Notes: generated by a model not told the origin, from the letters alone. A stretch of 64,000 nucleotides of DNA from Cellulomonas palmilytica (GCF_021590045.1 NZ_CP062221.1:310001-374000), one strand, 5' to 3'; shown: positions 33,191 through 41,834, counted from the stretch's first letter. A program made the numbers and translations.

Positions 33191-33212
33191 CTTGACAGGA
33201 TTATTTGTCAAG
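33191..33212. promoter_or_regulatory. Operator-like palindrome before the ArsR gene
   Basis: CTTGACA-N8-TGTCAAG (33191-33212), with perfect 7-bp arms. The left arm contains a consensus -35 box TTGACA (33192-33197), so a bound repressor would block the promoter. The most likely ligand is the ArsR-type protein encoded 15 bases downstream. Confidence 0.7.
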
Positions 33213-33227
33213 GGTGAGGCTCGACGC

Positions 33228-33806
33228 ATGCAGGACGTCGAGGTCATCGAGGACGCGGGCATCGCTGCGGCCGCGCTGGACCCCGTGCGCGCCCGTCTCC
33301 TCGGCGAGCTGCGGGTCCCGGCGTCCGCCGCCGGGCTCGCCGCACGGGTGGGCATCGCACGTCAGAAGGTCAACTACCACCTGCGGTCGCTCGAGGCGCA
33401 CGGCTTGGTGGAGCTGGCCGACGAGCGCCGTCACGGCGGCATCACCGAGCGCGTGCTGCGCGCGACAGCGCGCACCTACGTCGTCTCTCCCGCGGCCGTG
33501 ACCCCGTCGGCGGCCGACCCGTCCACCACCGCCGACCACCTGTCGGCCGGGTACCTGCTCGCGCTGGCAGGGCGGCTCATCCGCGAGGTCGGCACGCTCG
33601 CACGGCGGGCGGGCACGTCCGGCGGTCGGCTGCCGACCATGACGCTCGACACGACGATCGGCTTCCGGTCGGCCGCCGACCGCGCGGCCTTCGCCGAGGA
33701 CCTCACCGCCGCCGTCCTCCAGCTGGCCGCGCGCTACCACCACGACGACGGGCGACCGCACCGGCTCGTCGTCGCCGCCCACCCCGTCCCCGAGGAGGAG
33801 ACATGA
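33228..33806 (+). CDS. ArsR-type winged-helix regulator
   Basis: A 192-aa protein from ATG 33228. 'LDPVRARLLGELRVPASAAGLAARVGIARQKVNYHLRSLEAHGLVELADER' is a complete ArsR/helix-turn-helix-20 domain near the N-terminus. The C-terminal half is helical and lacks the metal-binding cysteines of metal-sensing ArsR proteins. Its stop overlaps the start of an SRPBCC/AHSA1 gene by four bases. Such ArsR-AHSA1 pairs are frequent and are thought to sense a small lipophilic ligand or stress. Confidence 0.87.
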   Translation: MQDVEVIEDAGIAAAALDPVRARLLGELRVPASAAGLAARVGIARQKVNYHLRSLEAHGLVELADERRHGGITERVLRATARTYVVSPAAVTPSAADPSTTADHLSAGYLLALAGRLIREVGTLARRAGTSGGRLPTMTLDTTIGFRSAADRAAFAEDLTAAVLQLAARYHHDDGRPHRLVVAAHPVPEEET

Positions 33807-34609
33807 GCACCACCCCGGACGTCCCGTACCGCCTGCAGTTCAGCGTCGAGGTCCCCGGCACACCGGAGCAGGTGTGGGACGCCATCGCGACGGCGCGGGG
33901 CATGAGCGCGTGGTTCCTGCCCACCGACCTCGACGAGCGCGAGGGCGGCTCACTGCACTTCGCGATGGGCCCCGAGATGGGCTCGGACGGCCGCATCACC
34001 GGCTGGGACCCGCCGCGGCGCCTCGAGTACGAGGAGGACTGGGCCGCGCTCATGGGCAAGGACCCCGCGACGCTCAGCCCGCTCACGTCGGAGTTCGTCG
34101 TCGAGGCGACGTCGGGTGGCACCTGCGTCGTGCGCGTCACCAGCAGCGGCTTCGGGGTGGGCGCCGACTGGGAGCAGGAGTGGTGGGACACGCTCGCGCC
34201 GGGGTGGCTCCCCTCGTTCGACACGCTGCGCGCCTACCTGCGGCACTTCGCCGGGCAGAAGGCCACGCGCCTGGACGTCAGCGCCTCCTTCCCGGGCGGC
34301 GAGGCGGAGCTCTGGTCCACGTTGCGGGACGAGCTGGGCCTCACCACCGAGGGCGCGAGCATCGAGGTGAACGGCACGACCGGCACCGTCGAGCTGATCG
34401 CCGAGCGGCACGCGGTCGTGCGGCTGACCGCACCCGTGCCCGGGCTGCTCAGCATCGGCGTGTGGCCCGACGAGGACGGCTCCGCCCTCGCGATCCTGCG
34501 AGCCTCGCTCTTCTCTGCCGATGCGCCCGACTACGTGCGCCGCGAGGAGACGACCTGGCAGACGTGGCTCGACAGGCTGCCCGTCGCCTCAGCCCGGCTC
34601 GACCGGTAG
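33803..34609 (+). CDS. SRPBCC (AHSA1/START-like) protein
   Basis: A 268-aa protein coupled to the ArsR gene by an ATGA overlap. The AHSA1-type fold occupies residues about 8-150: 'FSVEVPGTPEQVWDAIATARGMSAWFLP', 'RLEYEEDW' and 'GFGVGADWEQEWWDTLAPGWLPSFDTLRAYL'. A second, weaker SRPBCC-like half fills the C-terminus, making it about twice the length of a single domain. These proteins bind hydrophobic ligands in a helix-grip cavity. Its 3' end overlaps the convergent AraC gene by 21 bases. Confidence 0.82.
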   Translation: MSTTPDVPYRLQFSVEVPGTPEQVWDAIATARGMSAWFLPTDLDEREGGSLHFAMGPEMGSDGRITGWDPPRRLEYEEDWAALMGKDPATLSPLTSEFVVEATSGGTCVVRVTSSGFGVGADWEQEWWDTLAPGWLPSFDTLRAYLRHFAGQKATRLDVSASFPGGEAELWSTLRDELGLTTEGASIEVNGTTGTVELIAERHAVVRLTAPVPGLLSIGVWPDEDGSALAILRASLFSADAPDYVRREETTWQTWLDRLPVASARLDR

Positions 34610-35458
34610 CCAGAGCTCCACGGTGGCGGTGCTGAAGTCGTCGGCGCGCTCGAGCACCGCGACCACCTCGGGCCCGGGCCGCAGGCGCCACGGGTTCGAC
34701 GGGAACCACTCGGTCGCCGTGGCCGCCCAGAGCGCCTGCAGGGCGTCCGGGTAGGGCCCGGTCACGCGGAACACGGCCCAGGTCCCGGCGTCGACGGGCA
34801 GGACGTCGAGGTCGTCGGGGACCGTTGCGACGTCGGAGACGGCGACACCGTGCAGGTACGTGAGCTCGGTGCCCTCGCGACGGTCGGGGTCGAGGTCGTC
34901 GCTCACGGCGAGCAGGCCGTGCGGCTCGGTGTCGCCCAGCGCCTTCAGCCGTTGGTGCTCCGGCGGGGTCAGGGATGCGACGTGCTGCTGGATGGCCGGG
35001 TTCACGCCCTCGTGCACGAGGGGCACGCGGGCGGCGTGGCCGACCAGGCGGAACGCGGGTCGGGTGACGAGGCGGACGTCCATGGGGGCTGCTCCTTCGA
35101 CGGTCAGGCGGAACCTGAGGCAGGGCTGGGTGCGGAAGGGGCCGCCGTCGCGCCGGGCCTGGCCGGGGCTGACGCCGTGCACGGACTGGAACGCCCGGCC
35201 GAACGCCTCGGCGGAGCCGTAGCCGTACCGCACGGCCAGGGTCAGCAGGTCGTCCGAGCCGGCCACCAGGTCCGCGGCGGCCGCGGTCATCCGCCTGCGC
35301 CGCACGTACTCCGACAGCGGCATCCCGGCGAGGGCCGAGAACATCCGTCGCAGGTGGTACTCGGTGGTCCCGAGCGTGGCGGCGAGGCGGTCGACACCGA
35401 GTTCCTCGGTGAGGTCGTCCTCGACGAGGTCGACGAGTCGGTTGAGCCAGGCGATCAC
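34589..35458 (-). CDS. AraC-family regulator with GyrI-like effector domain
   Basis: A 289-aa protein from GTG 35458 preceded by AAGGGAG. The DNA-binding domain is at the N-terminus (residues about 5-105, 'DRLAATLGTTEYHLRRMFSALAGMPLSEYVRRRRM' and 'YGYGSAEAFGRAFQSVHGVSPGQAR'). This is followed by a GyrI-like/effector-binding domain of about 155 residues ('MDVRLVTRPAFRLVGHAARVPL...WAVFRVTGPYPDALQALW...PSNPWRLRPGPE'). This order is that of Rob/SoxS-type and BmrR-like drug-responsive activators. It likely senses lipophilic cations or antibiotics. Target genes are unknown. Confidence 0.9.
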   Translation of the reverse strand: MIAWLNRLVDLVEDDLTEELGVDRLAATLGTTEYHLRRMFSALAGMPLSEYVRRRRMTAAAADLVAGSDDLLTLAVRYGYGSAEAFGRAFQSVHGVSPGQARRDGGPFRTQPCLRFRLTVEGAAPMDVRLVTRPAFRLVGHAARVPLVHEGVNPAIQQHVASLTPPEHQRLKALGDTEPHGLLAVSDDLDPDRREGTELTYLHGVAVSDVATVPDDLDVLPVDAGTWAVFRVTGPYPDALQALWAATATEWFPSNPWRLRPGPEVVAVLERADDFSTATVELWLPVEPG

Positions 35459-35645
35459 GGTGCTCCCTTCCGAGCTCGGTTGCGAGCTTCCTTCCGACGA
35501 CCACTGTGGTCTCCTCGCACGCCTCCCGACCCGATCTTCGCGGTCCGTCCCGATCAGTCGTCCGCGGGGCCGGGCCGCCGCTCGGGTGTGCCCCTGCGTC
35601 ACGCCTCGGCGCGAGCACGACGACGACCGGTGCCACCATGGCGGG

Positions 35646-35849
35646 ATGACCGAGCCCGAGCACCCGGCAGACCTGCGCGTGGTCGGGGTGTCGCTGGACT
35701 GCGCGGACCCGGTCGAGCGCGCCCTGGCGCTGGGGGCGCGGCTGGCCGATCCGCAGCCGGACCGCCGGTGGCGCGTGCTGCTGGATCCCGCCGGCCACCC
35801 GTTCTGCATCACCACCGTGGTGCCACCGGACGTCGTCGCGACCACGTAG
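35646..35849 (+). pseudogene. VOC/glyoxalase-like gene with internal deletion
   Basis: A 67-aa frame from ATG 35646. It joins the typical start of a glyoxalase-like domain ('DLRVVGVSLDCADP') directly to its typical end ('ALALGARLADPQPDRRWRVLLDPAGHP', 'FCITT'). The ~50 residues normally lying between, with the first metal ligands and central strands, are missing. The deletion is in frame, so a short protein may still be made, but it cannot form the usual fold. The expected full length is about 110-120 aa. Confidence 0.6.
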
Positions 35850-35970
35850 CCGCCCGTCCGGAGCCGCCCGCCCGGAGCGCGGCACCGACGGGTGTCACCT
35901 GCTAACCGTTACGGCGTCGCCGCCCCGGTGGTCTCGCGCCGCCCCCGCGCGCCACGATGGCGAGCGTCGA

Positions 35971-35984
35971 TGTGAGCGCTCTCA
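35971..35984. promoter_or_regulatory. LacI-type operator upstream of the GH27 gene
   Basis: TGTGAGCGCTCTCA at 35971-35984 matches the sites before the CE3 and GH3 genes except for one base in the right arm. It lies 82 bases before the GH27 start. Confidence 0.7.
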
Positions 35985-36066
35985 TGCAGTCTCCGACCGG
36001 GCGGAGCGCCTGCACCGCAGCGTCGTGGCAGCACGGCCGCGACATCGACCGCACAAGGGAGTGCTC

Positions 36067-37767
36067 ATGAGAACGACACGTCGTCGTCGCTGGTGCGCCG
36101 TACTGGCCACGGCCGCTCTGGTGGCGTCCGGCCTCGCGCTCGGCGCGGGCGCGCACGCCGCCGTCCCCCTGGCCCAGGCGGCCGCGCCCACGGTCGACGA
36201 GCCGGCGCCGCTGCCGCCGCTGGGCTGGAACAGCTGGAACACGTTCTACTGCAACATCGACGAGCAGATGATCCGCCAGACGGCCGACGCGATGGTGAGC
36301 TCGGGCATGGCGGCGGCCGGCTACCGGTACGTCGTCGTCGACGACTGCTGGATGCAGGACACGCGCGACGGCAACGGCAACCTGCGCGCCCGCACGGACC
36401 GGTTCCCGTCGGGGATGAAGGCGCTCGGCGACTACATCCACAGCAAGGGCCTGAAGTTCGGGATCTACCACGCGCCCCGCGAGAAGACCTGCAACCAGTA
36501 CTTCGCGAACCTGCCTGGCACGTCGTCGTACGGGCGTGAGCAGCAGGACGCGAACCTGTTCGCGTCCTGGGGCGTGGACTACGTCAAGCACGACTGGTGC
36601 GACCCGCGCGGCAACGTGCAGGAGCAGGCGCAGGTCTTCAAGCGGTTCGGCGACGCGCTCAAGGCCACCGGCCGGCCGATCGTCTACTCGATCAACCCGA
36701 ACAGCGCGCACTCCAACACCGCCCCGACGTACTCGGGCTGGGGCGCGTTCGCCGACATGTGGCGCACGTCCGAGGACCTGTCCGCGTCCTGGTCGACGGG
36801 CTGCTCACCGTGGGCCGACTGCTTCGTCGGGATCACCGAGGCGCTCGACATCGTCGAGCCCATGCGCGAGTGGACCCGGCCCGGCCAGTACAACGACCCC
36901 GACATGCTGATGGTCGGCGTCCGCAACGCGCTCAGCGCCACCGAGAACCGCGCGCACATGAGCATGTGGGCGATGCTCAGCGCCCCGCTCGTCGCGGGCA
37001 ACGACATCCGGAACATGAGCTCCGACGTGCGGTCGATCCTCACCAACCGCGACGTCCTCGAGATCGACCAGGACCCGCTGGTCCGGCAGGCCGCCCGCGT
37101 GCGCGACGACGGCGACGCCGAGGTGTGGGCGAAGCCCCTGGCGGACGGCTCGGTGGCCGTCGCGCTCCTCAACCGCGGCAACGGCACCCGGCAGATCTCG
37201 ACGACGCTGAACCAGGTCGGGCTCGGCAACGGCACGTACCAGTACCGCGAGGTGTGGACGGGCGCGACGGGCACGACGACGAGCCAGCTCTCCGCACAGG
37301 TGCCGCAGCACGGCGTCGCGCTGTTCCGCGTCCGGACCAGCGACGGCTCCACGCCGGACCCCACCCCGACGCCCACGCCGGACCCGGGCGAGTTCCGGCT
37401 CGCCAGCGCGTCGTCGGGACGCTGCCTCGACGTGCCGAACAGCAACTCGACAAACGGCACCGGCCTGGTGATCTGGGACTGCCACTCGAACGCCAACCAG
37501 CGGTGGACCGCCGGAAGCGACGGCACGCTGCGCGCGCTCGGCAAGTGCCTCGACGCACCGCCGAGCGCCACGGCGGGCACGCGCGTGCAGCTCTGGGACT
37601 GCAACGGCGGCACCAACCAGCAGTGGACACAGCTGGGCAACGGCACGATCCGCGGCGTTCGGTCGGGCCTGTGCCTGGACGTCGACCGCAACCTCACGGC
37701 GAACAACACCGCCGTGCTGCTGTGGACGTGCACGGGCGCGGCCAACCAGGTCTGGACGCGCCGGTAG
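36067..37767 (+). CDS. Secreted GH27 alpha-galactosidase with ricin-type CBM13
   Basis: A 566-aa protein from ATG 36067. Arg-rich signal peptide (about residues 1-35). The GH27 barrel starts with 'LPPLGWNSWNTFYC', the family hallmark. The nucleophile Asp is in 'VDYVKHDWCDP' and the acid/base Asp in 'GQYNDPDMLMVG'. A C-terminal beta-domain ('QISTTLNQVGL') and a PT linker lead to a ricin-B lectin domain of about 125 residues, with QRW/QQW/QVW repeat ends and paired cysteines. It removes terminal alpha-galactose from galactomannan or related glycans. This complements the GH26 mannanase at the other end of the window. Confidence 0.92.
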   Translation: MRTTRRRRWCAVLATAALVASGLALGAGAHAAVPLAQAAAPTVDEPAPLPPLGWNSWNTFYCNIDEQMIRQTADAMVSSGMAAAGYRYVVVDDCWMQDTRDGNGNLRARTDRFPSGMKALGDYIHSKGLKFGIYHAPREKTCNQYFANLPGTSSYGREQQDANLFASWGVDYVKHDWCDPRGNVQEQAQVFKRFGDALKATGRPIVYSINPNSAHSNTAPTYSGWGAFADMWRTSEDLSASWSTGCSPWADCFVGITEALDIVEPMREWTRPGQYNDPDMLMVGVRNALSATENRAHMSMWAMLSAPLVAGNDIRNMSSDVRSILTNRDVLEIDQDPLVRQAARVRDDGDAEVWAKPLADGSVAVALLNRGNGTRQISTTLNQVGLGNGTYQYREVWTGATGTTTSQLSAQVPQHGVALFRVRTSDGSTPDPTPTPTPDPGEFRLASASSGRCLDVPNSNSTNGTGLVIWDCHSNANQRWTAGSDGTLRALGKCLDAPPSATAGTRVQLWDCNGGTNQQWTQLGNGTIRGVRSGLCLDVDRNLTANNTAVLLWTCTGAANQVWTRR

Positions 37768-37797
37768 GAGCGGGCAGGTTCAGCGGGGGCCTGCCGA

Positions 37798-37874
37798 GGC
37801 TCACCGGTTCCGTCCGTCACGCGGACCGGTGAGCCGCCTGGCGGAGGGGTGGGCGCGGGGCCCATCCCTCCGCC
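37798..37874. terminator. Two tandem terminator-type hairpins after GH27
   Basis: First hairpin: GGCTCACCGGT (37798-37808) with its complement at 37825-37835, extended inward with one bulged base. Second: GGCGGAGGG (37840-37848) with CCCTCCGCC (37866-37874). They lie between GH27 and arr. Confidence 0.7.
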
Positions 37875-37937
37875 GGGCGCCCGCTCGTCGCGCGCGTCGG
37901 AGTCGGGCAAGGTGGACGTCGAGGAACGGAGGAACCC

Positions 37938-38366
37938 GTGGCTGACGTCCCCGTGCCGTTCGAGGTGCACCCGTCCGGCGCCTACCTGCACGGCACCAAG
38001 GCGGACCTGAAGGTCGGCGACGTGCTCGTCGCCGGACGGCGGTCGAACTACGGCTCAGGCCGCGACGCGCGTTTCGTCTACGTCTCCCAGACGCTCGACG
38101 CCGCGACGTGGGGCGCCGAGCTGGCGGCGGGCGAGGGGCGCGGGCGGATCTACGTGGTCGAGCCGACGGGCGACCTGGAGGACGACCCGAACGTCACCGA
38201 CCAGCGCTTCCCCGGGAACCCGACCCGCTCGTTCCGGACCCGCGAGCCGGTCCGGGTGGTGGGCGAGATCGAGGACTGGGTGGGCCACCCGGCCGAGCAG
38301 GTGACGGCCATGCGCGCGCACGTCGAGCAGCTCGCGCGCGACGGCGTGGAGGCCGTCGAGGACTGA
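37938..38366 (+). CDS. arr: Rifamycin NAD-dependent ADP-ribosyltransferase
   Basis: A 142-aa protein from GTG 37938, with GGAGGAA upstream. It carries the Arr family pattern almost complete: 'YLHGTKADLKVGDVLVAG' with the catalytic His, the Tyr in 'RFVYVSQTLDAATWGAELA', and 'GRIYVVEPTGDLEDDPNVTDQRFPGNPTRSFR' with the conserved Asp. Arr enzymes transfer ADP-ribose from NAD to the ansa-chain hydroxyl of rifamycins and inactivate them. Length is that of the family. It stands alone with its own likely promoter; intrinsic copies are common in actinobacteria, so no mobile context is implied. Confidence 0.93.
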   Translation: MADVPVPFEVHPSGAYLHGTKADLKVGDVLVAGRRSNYGSGRDARFVYVSQTLDAATWGAELAAGEGRGRIYVVEPTGDLEDDPNVTDQRFPGNPTRSFRTREPVRVVGEIEDWVGHPAEQVTAMRAHVEQLARDGVEAVED

Positions 38367-38377
38367 GCGCCGCCCCG

Positions 38378-38998
38378 TCAGGTGTCGGTGCGCAGGCGGG
38401 CGTGCAGGTGCATGTCGTGGTGCCCGTCCGCGTGCAGCGCGTGGCCGCGGCGCACACCCTCCGGACGGCAGCCGAGCAGCTGCGCCACCCGGCAGGACGC
38501 GGCGTTGCGCGTCGAGTGCTCGACCTCGACACGGTGCAGGCCGAGGTCCTCGAACGCCCAGCGCAGCGCCTCCGTACCGGCGCGCACCGCGACGCGGCGC
38601 CCGCGTGCCTCCGGGACCACCCAGTACGCCATGGCGGCGAACCCCTCGTGCAGGTCGAGGTGTGTGAGCGCGACGCGCCCCACCAGGACGTCCGACGACG
38701 ACGCCACGGAGTGCTCCGGCCCAGCCGGCTCCCCGCGCGGCGCCGTGACCGCCCACTCCGCAGCGCGTTCGTCGCGCCACGCGGCCTTCTTCCCCTCGAT
38801 CCAGGAGCGTGCCTCGTCCTCGTCGGACATCGTGCGCGCGTGCCACACGCGGATCGCGTCGTCGGTGTACGCGGCGCACACCGCAGCGGCGTCGTCGGGA
38901 TGCCACGGGCGCAGCACGAGGCCGTCGGCGACGAGGCTGGGCTGGTCGCGGGAGCCCCAACGACCGGCAGGGACGACGGGCGCGGCGAGGAGAGGCAC
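38378..38998 (-). CDS. GNAT-family N-acetyltransferase
   Basis: A protein of about 206 aa, taking GTG 38998 as start; this is uncertain, since the open frame runs further but without coding character. The GNAT core includes 'LVADGLVLRPWHPDDAAAVCAAYTDDA', 'AMAYWVVPEARGRRVAVRAGTEALRWAF' (acetyl-CoA loop) and 'HRVEVEHSTRNAASCRVAQLLGCRPEG'. This resembles RimJ/RimL-type acetyltransferases. The divergent neighbour is a cytochrome P450 gene. Substrate unknown. Confidence 0.82.
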   Translation of the reverse strand: MPLLAAPVVPAGRWGSRDQPSLVADGLVLRPWHPDDAAAVCAAYTDDAIRVWHARTMSDEDEARSWIEGKKAAWRDERAAEWAVTAPRGEPAGPEHSVASSSDVLVGRVALTHLDLHEGFAAMAYWVVPEARGRRVAVRAGTEALRWAFEDLGLHRVEVEHSTRNAASCRVAQLLGCRPEGVRRGHALHADGHHDMHLHARLRTDT

Positions 38999-39081
38999 AG
39001 GACGAACCTGCCAGGTCCGGGCGGATGAGACCAGTGCGGGCCCGTGACGTCGGACGGCGCACGGAGGGGCAGGATGGAGCG

Positions 39082-40308
39082 ATGACCGACCACACGGCGA
39101 GCGACGAGCTCTCGCCCGACGACCACCTCGGCACGGGCCGCGCACCGCACGACGACGAGGGGCGCACGCCGCGCGCCGACTGGAACCCACGCGGCCCGCG
39201 GGTGCGCCGCGACCCTCTCGCCGCGTACGACGCGCTGCGCACCCACTGCCCCGTGGCGCACGGCCCCGACGGCGCGTGGACGCTGTTCTCGCACGCCGAC
39301 GTGACGGGGACCGCGCTGGACCACAGCACCTTCTCGAACGCGGTCTCCCGGCACCTGCAGGTGCCGAACGGGCTGGACGGTGCGGAGCACACCACGTTCC
39401 GGGCGGTCGTCGACCGCTACTTCACGCCCGAGCGCATGGCGGCGGTCGAGCCGGTCGTCGTGCAGGTCGCGGACGAGCTCGTCGGGACGCTCGACGTGCC
39501 CGGACCCGTCGACGCGGTGGCGCTCGGCGCGCGGTTCGCGGTGCGTGCGCAGAGCGCGTGGCTGGGGTGGCCGGCGGACCTGGAGGAGGAGCTGCTCGCG
39601 TGGGTCGCGGAGAACCGCGCGGCCACGCGCTCGCGCGACCGGGCCCGCACCGCGGCCGTCGCCGCGCACTTCACGCGCATCATCACGGCGCTGACGGCCG
39701 CGCGGCGCGGCGACGAGGCGCCCGACGACGTGACGACCGAGCTCGTGCGCGACCGCGTCGACGGACGGCCCCTCACCGACGAGGAGGTCGTCTCGATCCT
39801 GCGCAACTGGACCGGCGGCGACCTCGCGTCGATGGCGCTGTGCGTCGGCGTGGTCCTCACCTACCTGGCCGACCACCCGGACCTGCAGGCGCACCTGCGC
39901 GCCGGCGTGCCGGACCGCGAGCTGGACCGCGTGCTCGACGAGATCCTGCGCATCGACGACCCGTTCGTCTCCAACCGCCGCATCGCCACGCAGTCCGTCA
40001 CCATCGGCGGGCGGGAGGTCGCGGCCGGCGACCAGGTGCTCGTCCACTGGACCGCGGCGAACCGCGACCCGCGCGTCTTCGGCGACCCGGACGGGTTCGA
40101 CCCCGACGCGCACGCGCCGTACAACCTGGTCTGGGGCATCGGCAAGCACGTCTGCCCCGGACGGCCGCTCGCGACGCTCGAGCTGCGCGCCCTCACCCGC
40201 GCGGTCCTCGCCGCGACGACCGCCGTCGAGCCTGACCCCGCGCGAGCCCGCGAGCGCGAGCGTCCCCCGGCGGGTGGCTGGGCGTCCGCCCCGCTCGTCC
40301 TGCGCTGA
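39082..40308 (+). CDS. Cytochrome P450
   Basis: A 408-aa protein from ATG 39082. Heme-binding loop 'WGIGKHVCPGRPLA' with the Cys ligand; the usual first Phe of FxxGxHxC is Trp here. I-helix 'NWTGGDLASMAL' and the ExxR motif 'EILR'. The acid-alcohol Thr of the I-helix is not in the canonical place (A/G-G-x-D/E-T reads GGDLA), which suggests altered oxygen activation or a non-standard reaction. Bacterial soluble P450 length. No ferredoxin or reductase gene lies nearby, so the redox partners are elsewhere. Confidence 0.88.
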   Translation: MTDHTASDELSPDDHLGTGRAPHDDEGRTPRADWNPRGPRVRRDPLAAYDALRTHCPVAHGPDGAWTLFSHADVTGTALDHSTFSNAVSRHLQVPNGLDGAEHTTFRAVVDRYFTPERMAAVEPVVVQVADELVGTLDVPGPVDAVALGARFAVRAQSAWLGWPADLEEELLAWVAENRAATRSRDRARTAAVAAHFTRIITALTAARRGDEAPDDVTTELVRDRVDGRPLTDEEVVSILRNWTGGDLASMALCVGVVLTYLADHPDLQAHLRAGVPDRELDRVLDEILRIDDPFVSNRRIATQSVTIGGREVAAGDQVLVHWTAANRDPRVFGDPDGFDPDAHAPYNLVWGIGKHVCPGRPLATLELRALTRAVLAATTAVEPDPARARERERPPAGGWASAPLVLR

Positions 40309-40415
40309 GACCGCGCAATCGATTCAGACCTGGAGCGGAACGCGACTTCCACCCCCGGCGTCCGGCGGGCGGGTGCACGCTCGCCCTGACCGTCGTCCAC
40401 CGGGAAGGGATCGTC

Positions 40416-41834
40416 ATGACCAGGCAGGGCATCGTCCGGACGTGGAGCCGCGTGCTCGCGGTGCTGCTGGCGGGAACCGCGCTCGTCGCGGTCCAGTCGC
40501 AGGCGCAGGCTGTGCCCCCGGGAGGCGAGACCGAGCCGGTGACGGGCAACGCCACGTGGTTCGACAACCTCGGCTCGCCGTACGGCGGGTGCGGGCTGCC
40601 GCAGGACCAGCTCGAGACGCAGAACTGGATCGCGCTGAACGTCTACGACACCCCCGGCGACTACACGATGTACCCGCGGCCCATGGCGGCGGACGACCCG
40701 AAGGTCGGCCTGTTCGACAACGGCCGCAACTGCGGGCGCTGGGTGCGGGTCTCGATCGACGACTACTGCACGGGCATCAACGACGGCGCCGCAGGGCAGG
40801 CGTTCTGCCGGGGCGGCCAGTGGGTCGAGGACAAGTACAACGGCGCGACGCTGGACATGCTCGTCGCGGACTCGTGCGGCGACCCGAACGCGTGGTGCCG
40901 CGACGACCCGTACCACCTGGACCTCGCGCACGCGTCGATCAACACGTTCGTCAAGAACGGCGCTCCGGTCGGTGACCTGGAGCCCGCGCACTGGGGCAAC
41001 CGCCACGTGACCTGGGAGTTCATCGAGGCGCCGAACTACTCCGGCGACATCGAGATCGGCTTCATCCAGGGCTCGGAGAAGTGGTGGGCCGGCGTCTCGA
41101 TCAACCACCTGCCGAACGGCATCCACGGCATCGAGCACTTCGCGGACGGCGCGTGGGTGCCGACCCCGATGAACGTCGACATGGGCCAGTCGTTCCTGCT
41201 CAAGCCGACGACCGCGGGCGGCACCGACTACAAGATCCGCGTCAAGGACGTGGACGACGAGTACCTGTTCGGCGGCCGCGAGTACTCGTTCTCCCTGCCG
41301 ACGAGCTGCGGCGGCAAGTGCTCGGCGCCCCGCACGGTCGTCTCGTACACGACGACGGGCGGCACGGACCCGACCGAGGAGCCGACGGACGACCCGACCG
41401 AGGACCCGACGGACGAGCCCACCGAGGACCCCACGGACGACCCGACGGACGAGCCCACCGACGACCCGACGGACGACCCGACCGACGAGCCCACCGACGA
41501 CCCGACGGACGACCCGACCGACGAGCCCACCGACGACCCGACGGGTGACGGCGCCGTCTGCACCGCGACGTTCACGGCCGTGAGCACCTGGCCCGGTGGC
41601 TTCCAGGGGGAGGTCACCGTCAAGGCCGGCTCGTCCGCGCTCTCGTCGTGGACCGTCACGCTGTCCGGCACGTCGCTGGCGACGGTGTGGAACGGCGTCT
41701 CGTCGGCGTCCGGCTCGACCGTGACGGTCCGCAACGCCCCCTACAACGGCGCCGTCGCCGCGGGCGGCTCGACGTCCTTCGGGTTCATCGGCACCGGGAA
41801 TCCCGGCGCTCCTGCTCTGACCTGCACCTCATGA
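40416..41834 (+). CDS. Secreted expansin-like protein with acidic repeat linker and CBM2
   Basis: A 472-aa protein. Signal peptide about residues 1-32. Residues about 40-185 look like an expansin/RlpA-type double-psi beta-barrel ('ATWFDNLGSPYGGCGLPQD', paired cysteines, and 'HLDLAHASINTF' with the conserved Asp). About 185-305 form a second domain, comparable to the expansin C-terminal domain. A Thr-Asp-Pro-Glu-rich repeat linker (about 320-375) leads to a CBM2 with terminal cysteines ('CTATFTAVSTWPGGFQGEVTV'). Expansins loosen cellulose and xyloglucan networks without hydrolysis. GH45 or another barrel family is the alternative. A short palindrome AATCGATT sits at 40317-40324 in the upstream region. 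Confidence 0.75.
   Translation: MTRQGIVRTWSRVLAVLLAGTALVAVQSQAQAVPPGGETEPVTGNATWFDNLGSPYGGCGLPQDQLETQNWIALNVYDTPGDYTMYPRPMAADDPKVGLFDNGRNCGRWVRVSIDDYCTGINDGAAGQAFCRGGQWVEDKYNGATLDMLVADSCGDPNAWCRDDPYHLDLAHASINTFVKNGAPVGDLEPAHWGNRHVTWEFIEAPNYSGDIEIGFIQGSEKWWAGVSINHLPNGIHGIEHFADGAWVPTPMNVDMGQSFLLKPTTAGGTDYKIRVKDVDDEYLFGGREYSFSLPTSCGGKCSAPRTVVSYTTTGGTDPTEEPTDDPTEDPTDEPTEDPTDDPTDEPTDDPTDDPTDEPTDDPTDDPTDEPTDDPTGDGAVCTATFTAVSTWPGGFQGEVTVKAGSSALSSWTVTLSGTSLATVWNGVSSASGSTVTVRNAPYNGAVAAGGSTSFGFIGTGNPGAPALTCTS
41374..41545 (+). repeat. Tandem repeat encoding an acidic DPTD/DEPT linker
   Basis: Short units encoding DPTD, DEPT and EDPT; in the 3' part these form a higher-order 36-base unit (12 residues: DEPTDDPTDDPT) present about three times. 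It is strongly acidic, unlike the neutral PT linkers of the other secreted enzymes in the window. Confidence 0.8.

Noticed and set aside
37938..38366. arr as part of a mobile resistance cassette
   Set aside because: No integron, transposase or repeat is nearby; codon use matches the chromosome, so it is probably an intrinsic copy.
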